Source of the DNA: Pseudomonas gingeri
Lineage (GTDB): Bacteria > Pseudomonadota > Gammaproteobacteria > Pseudomonadales > Pseudomonadaceae
Assembly (NCBI RefSeq): GCF_013385425.1
Contig: NZ_JACAQA010000017.1
Location: forward strand, 1-64,000
DNA length: 64,000 bases
Direction: 5' to 3'
Part shown: positions 23,667 to 34,674 of the stretch, one piece after another
How the letters are laid out: each line of letters begins with the position of its first letter
Position numbering within the stretch: position 1 is the stretch's first letter
Notes under the pieces: generated by a model
Seen by the model: only the letters and a program-made list of their open reading frames with translations
What the model was told of the DNA's origin: nothing
The model's database searches: none
Translations under genes and position numbers: made by a program

Positions 23667-26600
23667 ATGGCAGTTATTAACGGAACCAGCGGGGCAGATA
23701 CCCTTATCGGGACTGCGGGGGATGATCAGATACGTGGCTTGGCGGGCGACGATATATTGAATGGTGGTGACGGTAATGACCTCCTGATTGGCGGCACCGG
23801 TGCTGATCAACTGATCGGTGGAGCGGGTATTGATACTGCCAGTTATGAAGATGACGTAAGTGGTAATGGCGTGACCCTGAATCTGAAGACTGGTGAGCAT
23901 ACCGGTATTGCCAAGGGCGATACTTTCAGTAGTATCGAAATCTTCAAGGGAACGGCTTACAGCGATGTCTTTGTTGCCAGTGCCAGTGCTGAAACCTTTG
24001 ATGGTAGTGGCGGTTTCGACCGGGTGGATTACTCCACGTCCGCGCAAGCGATCAATATCACCATGACCAACGCCACCTCTGGCACGGGCGTTGGCGGTGA
24101 CGCTCAGGGGGATGTGCTCACCAATATGGAGGTGATTACTGGCACAGCCTATAACGACGTTTTCAACCTGAGCCTCGGCACGACAACGATCTACGGTGGG
24201 CAGGGTAATGACGTCTATGTGGTCAATGGTACTGCTGCTCCAAGCCTGTTTGAGTATGCGGGCGGTGGTGATGATGAGATTCGTACCAATCAGAGTCGAA
24301 TGACTTTGGCGGCTGAAATCGAACGCCTGACGTATACCGGCAGTGGCAACTTCACTGGTTATGGTAATACTGGCGACAACATCATTATCGGCGGTGCAGG
24401 CAATGACTTGCTGATCGGCGGTGCCGGTGCCGACCAACTGATTGGTGGTGCGGGTACTGATACCGCCAGCTATGAGGATAGTGTGAGCGGTGGCGTGACC
24501 CTGAACCTGAAGACTGGTGAGCATACCGGTATTGCCAAGGGCGATACTTTCAGTGGTATCGAGGTGTTCAAGGGAACGGCTTACAGCGATGTCTTTGTTG
24601 CCAGTGCCAGTGCTGAAACCTTTGATGGTAGCGGCGGTTTCGACCGGGTGGATTACTCCACGTCCGCGCAAGCGATCAATATCACCATGAGCAATGCAAC
24701 CTCTGGCACGGGTGTTGGTGGTGATGCCCAGGGTGATGTGCTCACCAACATGGAGGTGATTACTGGCACAGCCTACAACGACGTTTTCAACCTGAGTCTC
24801 GGCACGACAACGATCTACGGTGGACAGGGTAATGACGTCTATGTGGTCAATGGTACTGCCGCTCCAAGCCTGTTTGAGTATGCGGGCGGTGGTGATGATG
24901 AGATTCGTACCAATCAGAGCCGAATGACGCTGGCGACAGAAATTGAGCGTCTGACGTATACCGGCAGCGGCAACTTCACCGGTTATGGTAATGCTGGCAA
25001 CAACATCATTGCCGGCGGCGCGGGCAATGACCTGCTGATCGGCGGTGCCGGCGCTGATCAACTGATTGGTGGCGCGGGTATTGATACTGCCAGTTATGAA
25101 GATGACGTGAGCGGTAATGGTGTGACCCTGAATCTGAAGACTGGTGAGCATACCGGTATTGCCAAGGGCGATACTTTCAGTGGTATCGAAATCTTCAAGG
25201 GAACGGCTTACAGCGATGTCTTTGTTGCCAGTGCCAGTGCTGAAACCTTTGATGGTAGCGGCGGTTTTGACCGGGTGGATTACTCCACGTCCGCGCAAGC
25301 GATCAATATCACCATGACCAACGCCACCTCTGGCACGGGCGTTGGCGGTGACGCTCAGGGGGATGTGCTCACCAATATGGAGGTGATTACTGGCACAGCC
25401 TATAACGACGTTTTCAACCTGAGCCTCGGCACGACAACGATCTACGGTGGGCAGGGTAATGACGTCTATGTGGTCAATGGTACTGCTGCTCCAAGCCTGT
25501 TTGAGTATGCGGGCGGTGGTGATGATGAGATTCGTACCAATCAGAGCCAAATGAGTCTGGCGGCTGAAATCGAGCGCCTGACATATACCGGCACCGGTAA
25601 CTTCACTGGTTACGGCAACGCTATCGACAACGTCATCACGGGTGGTGCAGGTAATGACATCTTCCTGGGCGGTGATGGCGGCGATACGTTTAACGGTGGA
25701 GACGGTATCGACACGGTCAGCTACAACGACAGTCGGATAACGGGGGTTACCATCAACCTCAAGACCGGTGTGCATACCGGTATTGCCAAGGGGGACGTGT
25801 TCAACAGCATCGAAAAATTTGTCGGGTCGATGCAGGATGATATTTTCGTTGGTACAGGGGCTGCGGATAACTTCGATGGTGGGGCCGGGCGCGATACTGT
25901 GAGCTTCGCATTAGAAGACTCGGCGATCACGTTGGATCTCACCAAACCGTTCACGGGAGCTGCCGCCGGAGACACCTACACCTCCATTGAAGTCTTTGAA
26001 GGAACAGCCTTCAACGACACTTTCATTGGTGGTGCTGGGGCGGATACCTTTATCGGGGGCGGCGGTGCCGATTTTATCGATGGCGGTGCCGGCCTCAACG
26101 ACATGGCTTCCTACACGACCAGCTCGGCTGCAGTGCAGTTGGATTTGCAGGCCGGGACGGCAAATGGCGGCGATGCGACAGGTGATGTGCTGGTCAATAT
26201 CGAAAGCCTGCATGGCTCGGAGTTCGATGACACGCTGGCCGGCAGCTCCGGTAGCAACCAGCTCTACGGGGGCGGAGGTAATGATTGGGTCTATGGCGGG
26301 GACGGTGATGATTTTATCGTGGGCGGGAAGTATGAGCCTGCCAGCCTCAATGGACCCAGCCATGATGGGCCGGCGGAAGCAGACCAACTGTTTGGTGGTA
26401 ATGGCAACGACACGATCCTGAGCGCTAATAATGACACCGGGACCGTTATTCACGGTGATGCTGGCGACGATAGCATTACTGTCTATCACGGCACGGCTTA
26501 CGGTGACGAGGGTAACGATAAGTTGACCGGTACGGGGAGTGACTACCAGTTGTTCGGTGGTGCCGGCGCTGACCAGTTGACCTTGTCGGGCAGTGGTTAT

Positions 26601-26888
26601 GCCTATGGTGGAGAGGGCGGCGACACGTACATTGTTCTCTCGACCTCAACCGTACTGATCAAGGACGATGGTCTGACAGGCAATGACTTGGTCAAGCTCC
26701 AGAATATCCAGAGCTTTCAGGATGTGGTGATCAAGACGGATGGCACGAGTTCCTACATTTTCTCGGCCGCTGCCTTGAATGCGGGCAATGAACATCCTGC
26801 CGTGGTCTTGCAGGACTGGTATGCAGGCTCCAGCACCATCGAGTCGTTCCAGACTGCTAATGGAGATACGTTCACCATTCCAGCCTGA
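23667..26888 (+). CDS. Large RTX calcium-binding protein with tandem 209-residue repeats
   Basis: This is a 1073-residue secreted protein and the likely cargo of the type I exporter encoded just upstream. It opens directly with RTX-type repeats (GTSGADTLIGTAGDDQIRG, GGDGNDLLIGG). Three near-identical blocks of about 209 residues follow, each containing an RTX cluster, GVTLNLKTGEHTGIAKGDTF, DGSGGFDRVDYS and EIERLTYTGSGNFTGYGN. A degenerate fourth block and further GGxGxD repeats lead to a C-terminus ending in DTFTIPA without cysteine. No protease, lipase or adhesin catalytic domain is recognisable. AAGGA lies eight bases before the ATG. The function is unknown. Confidence 0.9.
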   Translation: MAVINGTSGADTLIGTAGDDQIRGLAGDDILNGGDGNDLLIGGTGADQLIGGAGIDTASYEDDVSGNGVTLNLKTGEHTGIAKGDTFSSIEIFKGTAYSDVFVASASAETFDGSGGFDRVDYSTSAQAINITMTNATSGTGVGGDAQGDVLTNMEVITGTAYNDVFNLSLGTTTIYGGQGNDVYVVNGTAAPSLFEYAGGGDDEIRTNQSRMTLAAEIERLTYTGSGNFTGYGNTGDNIIIGGAGNDLLIGGAGADQLIGGAGTDTASYEDSVSGGVTLNLKTGEHTGIAKGDTFSGIEVFKGTAYSDVFVASASAETFDGSGGFDRVDYSTSAQAINITMSNATSGTGVGGDAQGDVLTNMEVITGTAYNDVFNLSLGTTTIYGGQGNDVYVVNGTAAPSLFEYAGGGDDEIRTNQSRMTLATEIERLTYTGSGNFTGYGNAGNNIIAGGAGNDLLIGGAGADQLIGGAGIDTASYEDDVSGNGVTLNLKTGEHTGIAKGDTFSGIEIFKGTAYSDVFVASASAETFDGSGGFDRVDYSTSAQAINITMTNATSGTGVGGDAQGDVLTNMEVITGTAYNDVFNLSLGTTTIYGGQGNDVYVVNGTAAPSLFEYAGGGDDEIRTNQSQMSLAAEIERLTYTGTGNFTGYGNAIDNVITGGAGNDIFLGGDGGDTFNGGDGIDTVSYNDSRITGVTINLKTGVHTGIAKGDVFNSIEKFVGSMQDDIFVGTGAADNFDGGAGRDTVSFALEDSAITLDLTKPFTGAAAGDTYTSIEVFEGTAFNDTFIGGAGADTFIGGGGADFIDGGAGLNDMASYTTSSAAVQLDLQAGTANGGDATGDVLVNIESLHGSEFDDTLAGSSGSNQLYGGGGNDWVYGGDGDDFIVGGKYEPASLNGPSHDGPAEADQLFGGNGNDTILSANNDTGTVIHGDAGDDSITVYHGTAYGDEGNDKLTGTGSDYQLFGGAGADQLTLSGSGYAYGGEGGDTYIVLSTSTVLIKDDGLTGNDLVKLQNIQSFQDVVIKTDGTSSYIFSAAALNAGNEHPAVVLQDWYAGSSTIESFQTANGDTFTIPA
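23775..25652 (+). repeat. Three tandem ~627-bp repeats inside the RTX gene
   Basis: Units begin at 23775, 24402 and 25026, with lengths 627, 624 and 627 bp; unit 2 lacks one codon. A diverged fourth copy begins at 25653. Units 1 and 3 are base-for-base identical across 24018-24295 and 25269-25546, while unit 2 differs there at many synonymous sites. Confidence 0.93.
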
Positions 26889-27006
26889 ACAACGAAAAAC
26901 CATCGGCAGCCTACCTTCAGGCAAGCTATCGTCAACGGAAGCGGTAAAGACTGCGCAAGCAGGCTTTGCCGCTTTTTTCGGGCGTTGATTTTTCTGCAGG
27001 CAAAAG

Positions 27007-27043
27007 AAAACCCCCGCCAGGCCCAAGGCCTGACGGGGGTTTC
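27007..27043 (-). terminator. Intrinsic terminator of nrdA
   Basis: On the minus strand a long stem (CCCCCGTCAGGC / GCCTGGCGGGGG) is followed by TTTTCTTTT. It lies 36 bases beyond the nrdA stop and may also stop read-through from the converging RTX gene. Confidence 0.9.
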
Positions 27044-27078
27044 TCAACCCGCGCGGTAAGGCGCGGGTCTGGCTCAGC

Positions 27079-29979
<2,901 letters not shown>

Positions 29980-30008
29980 GGGTGTCTCCACGTTCTCTAT
30001 GTTTGTTT

Positions 30009-30027
30009 GGGCACCATGAAGGTGCCC
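30009..30027 (-). promoter_or_regulatory. Hairpin just upstream of the nrdA ribosome site
   Basis: GGGCACC and GGTGCCC form a perfect 7-bp stem with a 5-base loop, about 30 bases before the start codon in the nrdA leader. It could modulate translation or message stability; no known RNA family was recognised. The rest of 29980-30340 holds no convincing ORF. Confidence 0.5.
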
Positions 30028-30343
30028 ACCGTTCTGTCCTGAAGCACTACAACCGAACGATGTCGGGCATAACCACTTCGGGACAGGGGAAGAGGGCTTT
30101 CGGGCGCCGCTTCCTTGCCGAAGTTTGCAACGCTGCGGGTCGCTGACCCGAAACGGTATTCCTGATGGGTGACAGTTTTGTCCTGCAACACCCGTACCGT
30201 TTTCCCACGCAAGAAGGAAGAACGGCTGCCATCCGCGTATGCGGTTTGGGCTTTCAAATCGGTGTTTAGTTCAACCCCGCGGATGCAAGAAAAGAGCTTG
30301 AGTTCCTGACGCGAAATGTGGTTGGGGATTTTGGGCGAAAACC

Positions 30344-30384
30344 CTACATGTTGGGTTTTTTTGCTGCCGAGATACAAGATAATG
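30344..30384. promoter_or_regulatory. Tandem NrdR-box-like sites upstream of nrdA
   Basis: CTACATGTTG (30344-30353) and CAAGATAATG (30375-30384) each match 8 of 10 positions of the NrdR core C-W-A-T-A-T-A-T-W-G. Their centres are exactly 31 bp apart, about three helical turns, as is typical for NrdR box pairs. The second site overlaps a possible minus-strand -10 TATCTT (30376-30381), whose -35 would be TTGCAA at 30400-30405 with an 18-bp spacer. This fits dATP/ATP-dependent repression by NrdR. A leader of about 390 bases would follow. Confidence 0.7.
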
Positions 30385-30414
30385 CGTTTTGGGGGATGAT
30401 TGCAATGTACTGCC

Positions 30415-30446
30415 TGTGGATAAATCTGTGCGTAATTTGTGTATGA
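30415..30446 (-). promoter_or_regulatory. Three DnaA-box-like 9-mers in tandem
   Basis: On the minus strand TTATCCACA (30415-30423) is a perfect DnaA box. TTACGCACA (30427-30435) and TCATACACA (30438-30446) each differ from TTWTNCACA at one position. Start spacings are 12 and 11 bp. They sit just upstream of the NrdR-like sites and presumed nrdA promoter; DnaA control of nrdAB is established in E. coli. Confidence 0.6.
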
Positions 30447-30713
30447 AAGCCTGAAACCGCGCGTAGGCCGCGGCAGGCCGGGATTACGCCGCCTGTCATT
30501 GTTTTTTACCGCTGCGGACCACGTGCGTGGATTTTTGCGGGCGCGAACCCTATCACAAAAAAAGCCCATGACCGAGCGCGAATCCTGACGTGTGTGCGAT
30601 GACCCGGTCGTTGCTACAATCGGCCGGCCTTACCCTTTCTATATCCGCCTCAATCATGACAAAAAGACGGGCGGAGCCTTTCAACGCTGAACATTTGCAC
30701 GCAGAGGTCGCCC

Positions 30714-31436
30714 GTGGAGCAAGCCTGGCAGGTATTGATAGTCGAGGATGACCAGCGTCTGGCCGAGTTGACTCGCGAGTATCTGGAGAGCAACGGCTTG
30801 CGGGTCTCCATCGAGGGCAACGGTGCCCGGGCCGCCGCACGGATTATCGCCGAGCAGCCCGACCTGGTGATTCTCGACCTGATGCTGCCCGGCGAGGATG
30901 GCCTGAGCATCTGCCGCAAGGTGCGCGAGCGCTACGACGGGGTGATCCTGATGCTGACCGCGCGCACCGACGACCTCGACCAGATCCAGGGGTTGGACCT
31001 GGGGGCCGATGATTATGTCTGCAAGCCGGTGCGCCCGCGCCTGTTGCTGGCACGGATCCGCGCGCTGCTGCGGCGCGGCGAGCCGCTCCAGGGCGCGGCC
31101 GAGGAAAAGGTCCGGCGCCTGCAGTTCGGCCCGCTGCTGATCGACAACGCCTTGCGCGAGGCCTGGCTGAGCGGGGCGGGGATCGAACTGACCAGTGCCG
31201 AGTTCGATCTGCTCTGGCTGCTGGTGGCGAATGCCGGGCGGATCCTCTCGCGGGAAGAAATCTTCACCGCCTTGCGCGGCATCGGTTATGACGGCCAGGA
31301 CCGCTCCATCGATGTGCGTATTTCGCGCATCCGCCCGAAAATCGGCGATGACCCCGAGCACCCGCGGCTGATCAAGACCGTTCGCAGCAAAGGCTATCTA
31401 TTTGTCCCTGAAGCGTTCGCAGACCTGCCGTCGTGA
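30714..31436 (+). CDS. OmpR-family response regulator, RstA-like
   Basis: This 240-residue DNA-binding regulator has an N-terminal receiver (acidic EDD at 11-13, phospho-acceptor D in LVILDLMLPGEDG near 55, K in CKPV near 105). A C-terminal winged helix follows (about 135-232, with ELTSAEFDLLWLLVANAGR and DVRISRIRPKIGDD). The start is GTG, with AGAGG seven to eight bases upstream. It overlaps the kinase gene by 4 bp. The pair beside nrdA matches the order I recall in P. aeruginosa (PA1156-PA1158). The signal is unknown. Confidence 0.9.
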   Translation: MEQAWQVLIVEDDQRLAELTREYLESNGLRVSIEGNGARAAARIIAEQPDLVILDLMLPGEDGLSICRKVRERYDGVILMLTARTDDLDQIQGLDLGADDYVCKPVRPRLLLARIRALLRRGEPLQGAAEEKVRRLQFGPLLIDNALREAWLSGAGIELTSAEFDLLWLLVANAGRILSREEIFTALRGIGYDGQDRSIDVRISRIRPKIGDDPEHPRLIKTVRSKGYLFVPEAFADLPS

Positions 31437-33043
31437 ACTCGATCTTCCTGCGCATCTACGGTGGCATGTGTGCCGCCCTGGTGCTGGTGGCGTTGCTCGG
31501 GGTGCTGGCCCTGCACCTGCTCAACCAGGTGCGCGGCGAGCAATACCGCGAGCACCTGGCCCATGGCACCTTCTCGCTGATGGCCGACAACCTGCGGCCG
31601 ATGGACGAAATCGAGCGCCGTCGGGCCCTGGCGATATGGGAGCGACTGCTGGGTATTCCACTGTCCTTGCAGCCGCTGGCCGATGTGCACCTGGATCTCG
31701 GCCAGCGTACCCGGGTGCTGCGCGGCCAGGCCCTGGTGGAACAGACCGGGCCTTATGCGGCGAAGATCTATCGATTGCTCAGTGGCTCGGAGCAGTTGGT
31801 ATTAACAGGCGAGGTCCAGCAGATCAGCGAGCAGTTGGCCCGGGCGACCATCTACCTGTTGGCCGACGAACTGGTGCGCTACCCCGATGCCGAGCAGCCG
31901 GCACGCCTGGCGGCGCTCAAACGTGACAAGGGCTTTGGTTTCGACATGAAGCTGCTCACCCCGGACCAGGCCGATATGGATGAAGACCAGCGCCGGCGGA
32001 TCAGCGAAGGCGATACGGTCATGGCCCTGGGCAAGGGCGGCGATTCGATCCGGGTGTTTGCCGGCCTGTCCGGTACGCCCTGGGTCCTGGAAATCGGTCC
32101 GCTGTACCAGATGAACCCCTATCCGGCGCAATGGCTGGTGTTGATTGCCGTGCTCGGCTTGAGCCTGATCGGCCTGATCGTCTACCTGCTGGTGCGACAG
32201 TTGGAACGGCGCCTGCGCGCAGTGGAGTCGGCGGCCACGCGGCTGGCCCAGGGCAATCTGGAAACCCGCGTGCCGGCCGCTGGCGCGGACTCCATCGGAC
32301 GCCTGGCCGCGGCATTTAATGGCATGGCCGAGCACTTGCAACGCTCGCTGATGATCCAGCGCGAATTGGTGCGAGCGGTGTCCCACGAACTGCGCACACC
32401 GGTGGCGCGCCTGCGTTTCGGCCTGGAAATGATTGGCGATGCGCAGACGCCCGAGGCGCGGCACAAGTATATGGAAGGCATGGACGGCGATATCCAGGAC
32501 CTCGACCGGCTGGTGGACGAGATGCTGACCTACGCCCGGCTGGAGCAAGGCACCCCGGCGTTGAGTTTCCAGCGGATCGACCTCAGTGCCCTGGTCGACC
32601 AGGTGATCGGCGAGCTGGCACCGTTGCGGGTGGAGGTGCGGGTGACGCGCGGGCTGTGCTTTCCGTTGGCCGCCGGGGACGAGGTGTGGGTCGAGGCCGA
32701 GCCGCGTTACCTGCACCGGGCTTTGCAGAACCTGGTCAGCAACGCGATGCGCCATGCGCAGTCGCAGGTCTGCATCAGCTACCAGGTCGGGCCCTTGCGT
32801 TGTCGGGTGGATGTCGAGGATGACGGCCCCGGCGTGCCGGAAAGTGCCTGGGAGCGGATCTTCACGCCGTTCATGCGCCTGGATGACAGCCGGACCCGGG
32901 CTTCGGGCGGGCATGGCCTGGGGTTGTCCATCGTGCGTCGGATCATCCACTGGCACGACGGCCGGGCGCTGATCGGCAAGAGCCAGTTGCTTGATGGCGC
33001 GTGCTTCAGCCTGAGCTGGCCGCGTTATCAGGACAAGGCCTGA
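31433..33043 (+). CDS. Sensor histidine kinase, RstB-like
   Basis: This is the 536-residue membrane kinase partner of the preceding regulator. One membrane segment near 8-28 and another near 235-258 bracket a periplasmic sensor region. HAMP (about 258-312), a HisKA domain with H in VSHELRTPVARL and a HATPase with EDDGPGVPES and GGHGLGLSIVRRI follow. It starts at GTG within the regulator's stop overlap (GTGA). The RstB-like label rests on the paired regulator and overall layout. Confidence 0.9.
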   Translation: MNSIFLRIYGGMCAALVLVALLGVLALHLLNQVRGEQYREHLAHGTFSLMADNLRPMDEIERRRALAIWERLLGIPLSLQPLADVHLDLGQRTRVLRGQALVEQTGPYAAKIYRLLSGSEQLVLTGEVQQISEQLARATIYLLADELVRYPDAEQPARLAALKRDKGFGFDMKLLTPDQADMDEDQRRRISEGDTVMALGKGGDSIRVFAGLSGTPWVLEIGPLYQMNPYPAQWLVLIAVLGLSLIGLIVYLLVRQLERRLRAVESAATRLAQGNLETRVPAAGADSIGRLAAAFNGMAEHLQRSLMIQRELVRAVSHELRTPVARLRFGLEMIGDAQTPEARHKYMEGMDGDIQDLDRLVDEMLTYARLEQGTPALSFQRIDLSALVDQVIGELAPLRVEVRVTRGLCFPLAAGDEVWVEAEPRYLHRALQNLVSNAMRHAQSQVCISYQVGPLRCRVDVEDDGPGVPESAWERIFTPFMRLDDSRTRASGGHGLGLSIVRRIIHWHDGRALIGKSQLLDGACFSLSWPRYQDKA

Positions 33044-33052
33044 CACGGCGGT

Positions 33053-33778
33053 TCACGCCGGGATGGCGACCAGGCTCAGCAATTGCCCGTCATGCAGGCC
33101 GAACTGCGCCTGCAACTCTGTGCCATGGCACCATTCACTGGACAGGTCGGTCAGCAGGCGCAAGCGCACCTGCCCACTGATATCCCACTCCAGCACTTCG
33201 GCGTGCTCGAAGTAAAAGCGTTTTTGCACCAGCGGGTAGAGCGCCTTGAACAGGCTTTCCTTGACCGAGAAGGTCAGGGTCACCAGCAGGGCGATCTGCT
33301 CGGCGGAACCTGCGGCCATGCGCTGCATTTCGGCTGGAATGAGGATTTCGCCGGCCAGTCGCTCGGCTCGTTCTGCGCTCAGCAGGTCTTCCAGGTCCAT
33401 CCCCAGGCCCCGCCAGTGGGATTTAGGCGCGACGATGGCGGCGGCGCGGCCGGTGCCATGGGTGATGGAGCCGGTGATATGGGCCGGCCAGATCGGCGCA
33501 CGGTCCTCACCGATGGCCGGAACGCTGTCGGTACCGTCCAACTGCCGCAGGGCGGCGCGGGCACAGAGGCGCCCGGCGAGGAATTCGGCCTGGCGCTTGG
33601 CCACCGAGCGCTGAATACTGGCCGGCGGATCGATGCGGCTACGCTGGAAGTCGTCCGCGGCGAGCTGCGACGGGTTGAATCGGGTGCTGAGCAAGACGCT
33701 ATGCGCCAGAGCCTCGGGCAACGGCCAATGGGCGTCGAGGGGCGTGCAGCAAACGGGCAGGACGGGGAGCTTGTTCAT
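33053..33778 (-). CDS. pcpS: 4'-phosphopantetheinyl transferase, PcpS/EntD-like
   Basis: This enzyme transfers phosphopantetheine from coenzyme A to carrier proteins, activating fatty-acid ACP and siderophore or other peptide synthetases. The 241-residue protein has the EntD-class motifs GLGMDLEDLL near residue 133 (Mg-binding D and E), SITHG, and FSVKESLFKALYP near residue 180. Length and motifs fit PcpS, the single broad-range enzyme known in P. aeruginosa. The ATG at 33778 is chosen by family length; the ribosome site is weak. It converges on rstB with 9 bp between. Confidence 0.88.
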   Translation of the reverse strand: MNKLPVLPVCCTPLDAHWPLPEALAHSVLLSTRFNPSQLAADDFQRSRIDPPASIQRSVAKRQAEFLAGRLCARAALRQLDGTDSVPAIGEDRAPIWPAHITGSITHGTGRAAAIVAPKSHWRGLGMDLEDLLSAERAERLAGEILIPAEMQRMAAGSAEQIALLVTLTFSVKESLFKALYPLVQKRFYFEHAEVLEWDISGQVRLRLLTDLSSEWCHGTELQAQFGLHDGQLLSLVAIPA

Positions 33779-33841
33779 GGCGGGCATTTTGCCGGGTTGG
33801 AACGGCGCTTTCCAGAGCCGATTCCCTTGTCCATCCAAATG

Positions 33842-33859
33842 TGTTCAGGGGGAGTTCAG
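33842..33859 (+). promoter_or_regulatory. PhoP-box-like direct repeat before phoP
   Basis: GTTCAG occurs at 33843-33848 and again at 33854-33859 with a 5-base spacer. This is the half-site-N5-half-site layout of PhoP boxes (enterobacterial form GTTTA-N5-GTTTA). It lies about 140 bp before phoP and suggests autoregulation at low magnesium. Confidence 0.6.
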
Positions 33860-33996
33860 GGCCACTTGTTTACTCTGTAACAATGATGATGCGCAAATCT
33901 GCTCCTGGCCGGTCGGCCGTGTCTTTCATGAAACACTTTGGCTGAACTGAGTTACCGTTATGGGCGAAGCGATGCCGGTAGCGTTGGGAGAGCATT

Positions 33997-34674
33997 ATGA
34001 AATTGCTGGTGGTAGAAGACGAAGCGTTGTTGCGCCATCACTTGCAGACCCGCTTGAGCGACAGTGGTCATGTGGTCGAGGCGGTGGGCAATGCCGAAGA
34101 GGCGCTGTACCAGACCGAGCAGTTCCATCATGACCTGGCGGTGATCGATCTCGGCCTGCCGGGCATGGGCGGACTGGACCTGATCCGCCAACTGCGCTCG
34201 CGCGGCAAGGTTTTCCCGATCCTGATCCTCACCGCGCGTGGCAACTGGCAGGACAAGGTCGAAGGCCTGGCCGCCGGTGCCGACGACTATCTGGTCAAGC
34301 CCTTCCAGTTCGAGGAACTGGAGGCGCGGATGAATGCCTTGCTGCGGCGCTCCAGCGGTTTCACCCAGTCGACCATCACCGCCGGCCCCCTGCTGCTGGA
34401 CCTCAATCGCAAGCAGGCCTCCCTCGACGACCAGCCCCTGGCGCTGACGGCCTACGAATACCGGATTCTCGAATACCTGATGCGTCACCACCAGCAGGTG
34501 GTGGCCAAGGATCGTCTGATGGAGCAGTTGTACCCGGACGACGACGAGCGTGATCCGAATGTGATCGAGGTACTGGTCGGGCGCTTGCGGCGCAAGCTGG
34601 AAGGGCCGGTCGGGTTCAAACCTATCGATACCGTGCGGGGCCTGGGCTACCTGTTCAACGAGCGCTGCCGGTGA
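33997..34674 (+). CDS. phoP: Two-component response regulator PhoP
   Basis: This OmpR-family regulator responds to low Mg2+ or cationic peptides through PhoQ, controlling outer-membrane and resistance genes in Pseudomonas. The 225-residue protein has a receiver with EDE at 7-9, phospho-acceptor D in VIDLGLPGMGG near 51 and K in LVKPFQ, and a winged helix with DPNVIEVLVGRLRRKLE. The start has GGGAG upstream, and 4 bp overlap with phoQ (GTGA). The oprH gene that precedes phoP in P. aeruginosa is absent here. Confidence 0.93.
   Translation: MKLLVVEDEALLRHHLQTRLSDSGHVVEAVGNAEEALYQTEQFHHDLAVIDLGLPGMGGLDLIRQLRSRGKVFPILILTARGNWQDKVEGLAAGADDYLVKPFQFEELEARMNALLRRSSGFTQSTITAGPLLLDLNRKQASLDDQPLALTAYEYRILEYLMRHHQQVVAKDRLMEQLYPDDDERDPNVIEVLVGRLRRKLEGPVGFKPIDTVRGLGYLFNERCR

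Noticed and set aside
23775..25652. CRISPR or satellite-like array
   Set aside because: The repeats are 624-627 bp, in frame and protein-coding; there are no short repeats with unique spacers anywhere in the window.
23484..25775. 763-codon open frame on the minus strand across the RTX gene
   Set aside because: It mirrors the repetitive RTX coding strand, contains the same three repeats, has no ribosome site or known motif, and ends inside the membrane fusion gene.
29997..30569. 190-codon minus-strand frame in the nrdA leader
   Set aside because: It runs through the NrdR and DnaA sites and presumed promoter, has no ribosome site, and its translation resembles no family.
31802..33046. Long minus-strand frames over the RstB-like and PhoQ genes
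   Set aside because: Histidine- and glutamine-rich antisense translations typical of high-G+C shadows; the sense genes are certain.
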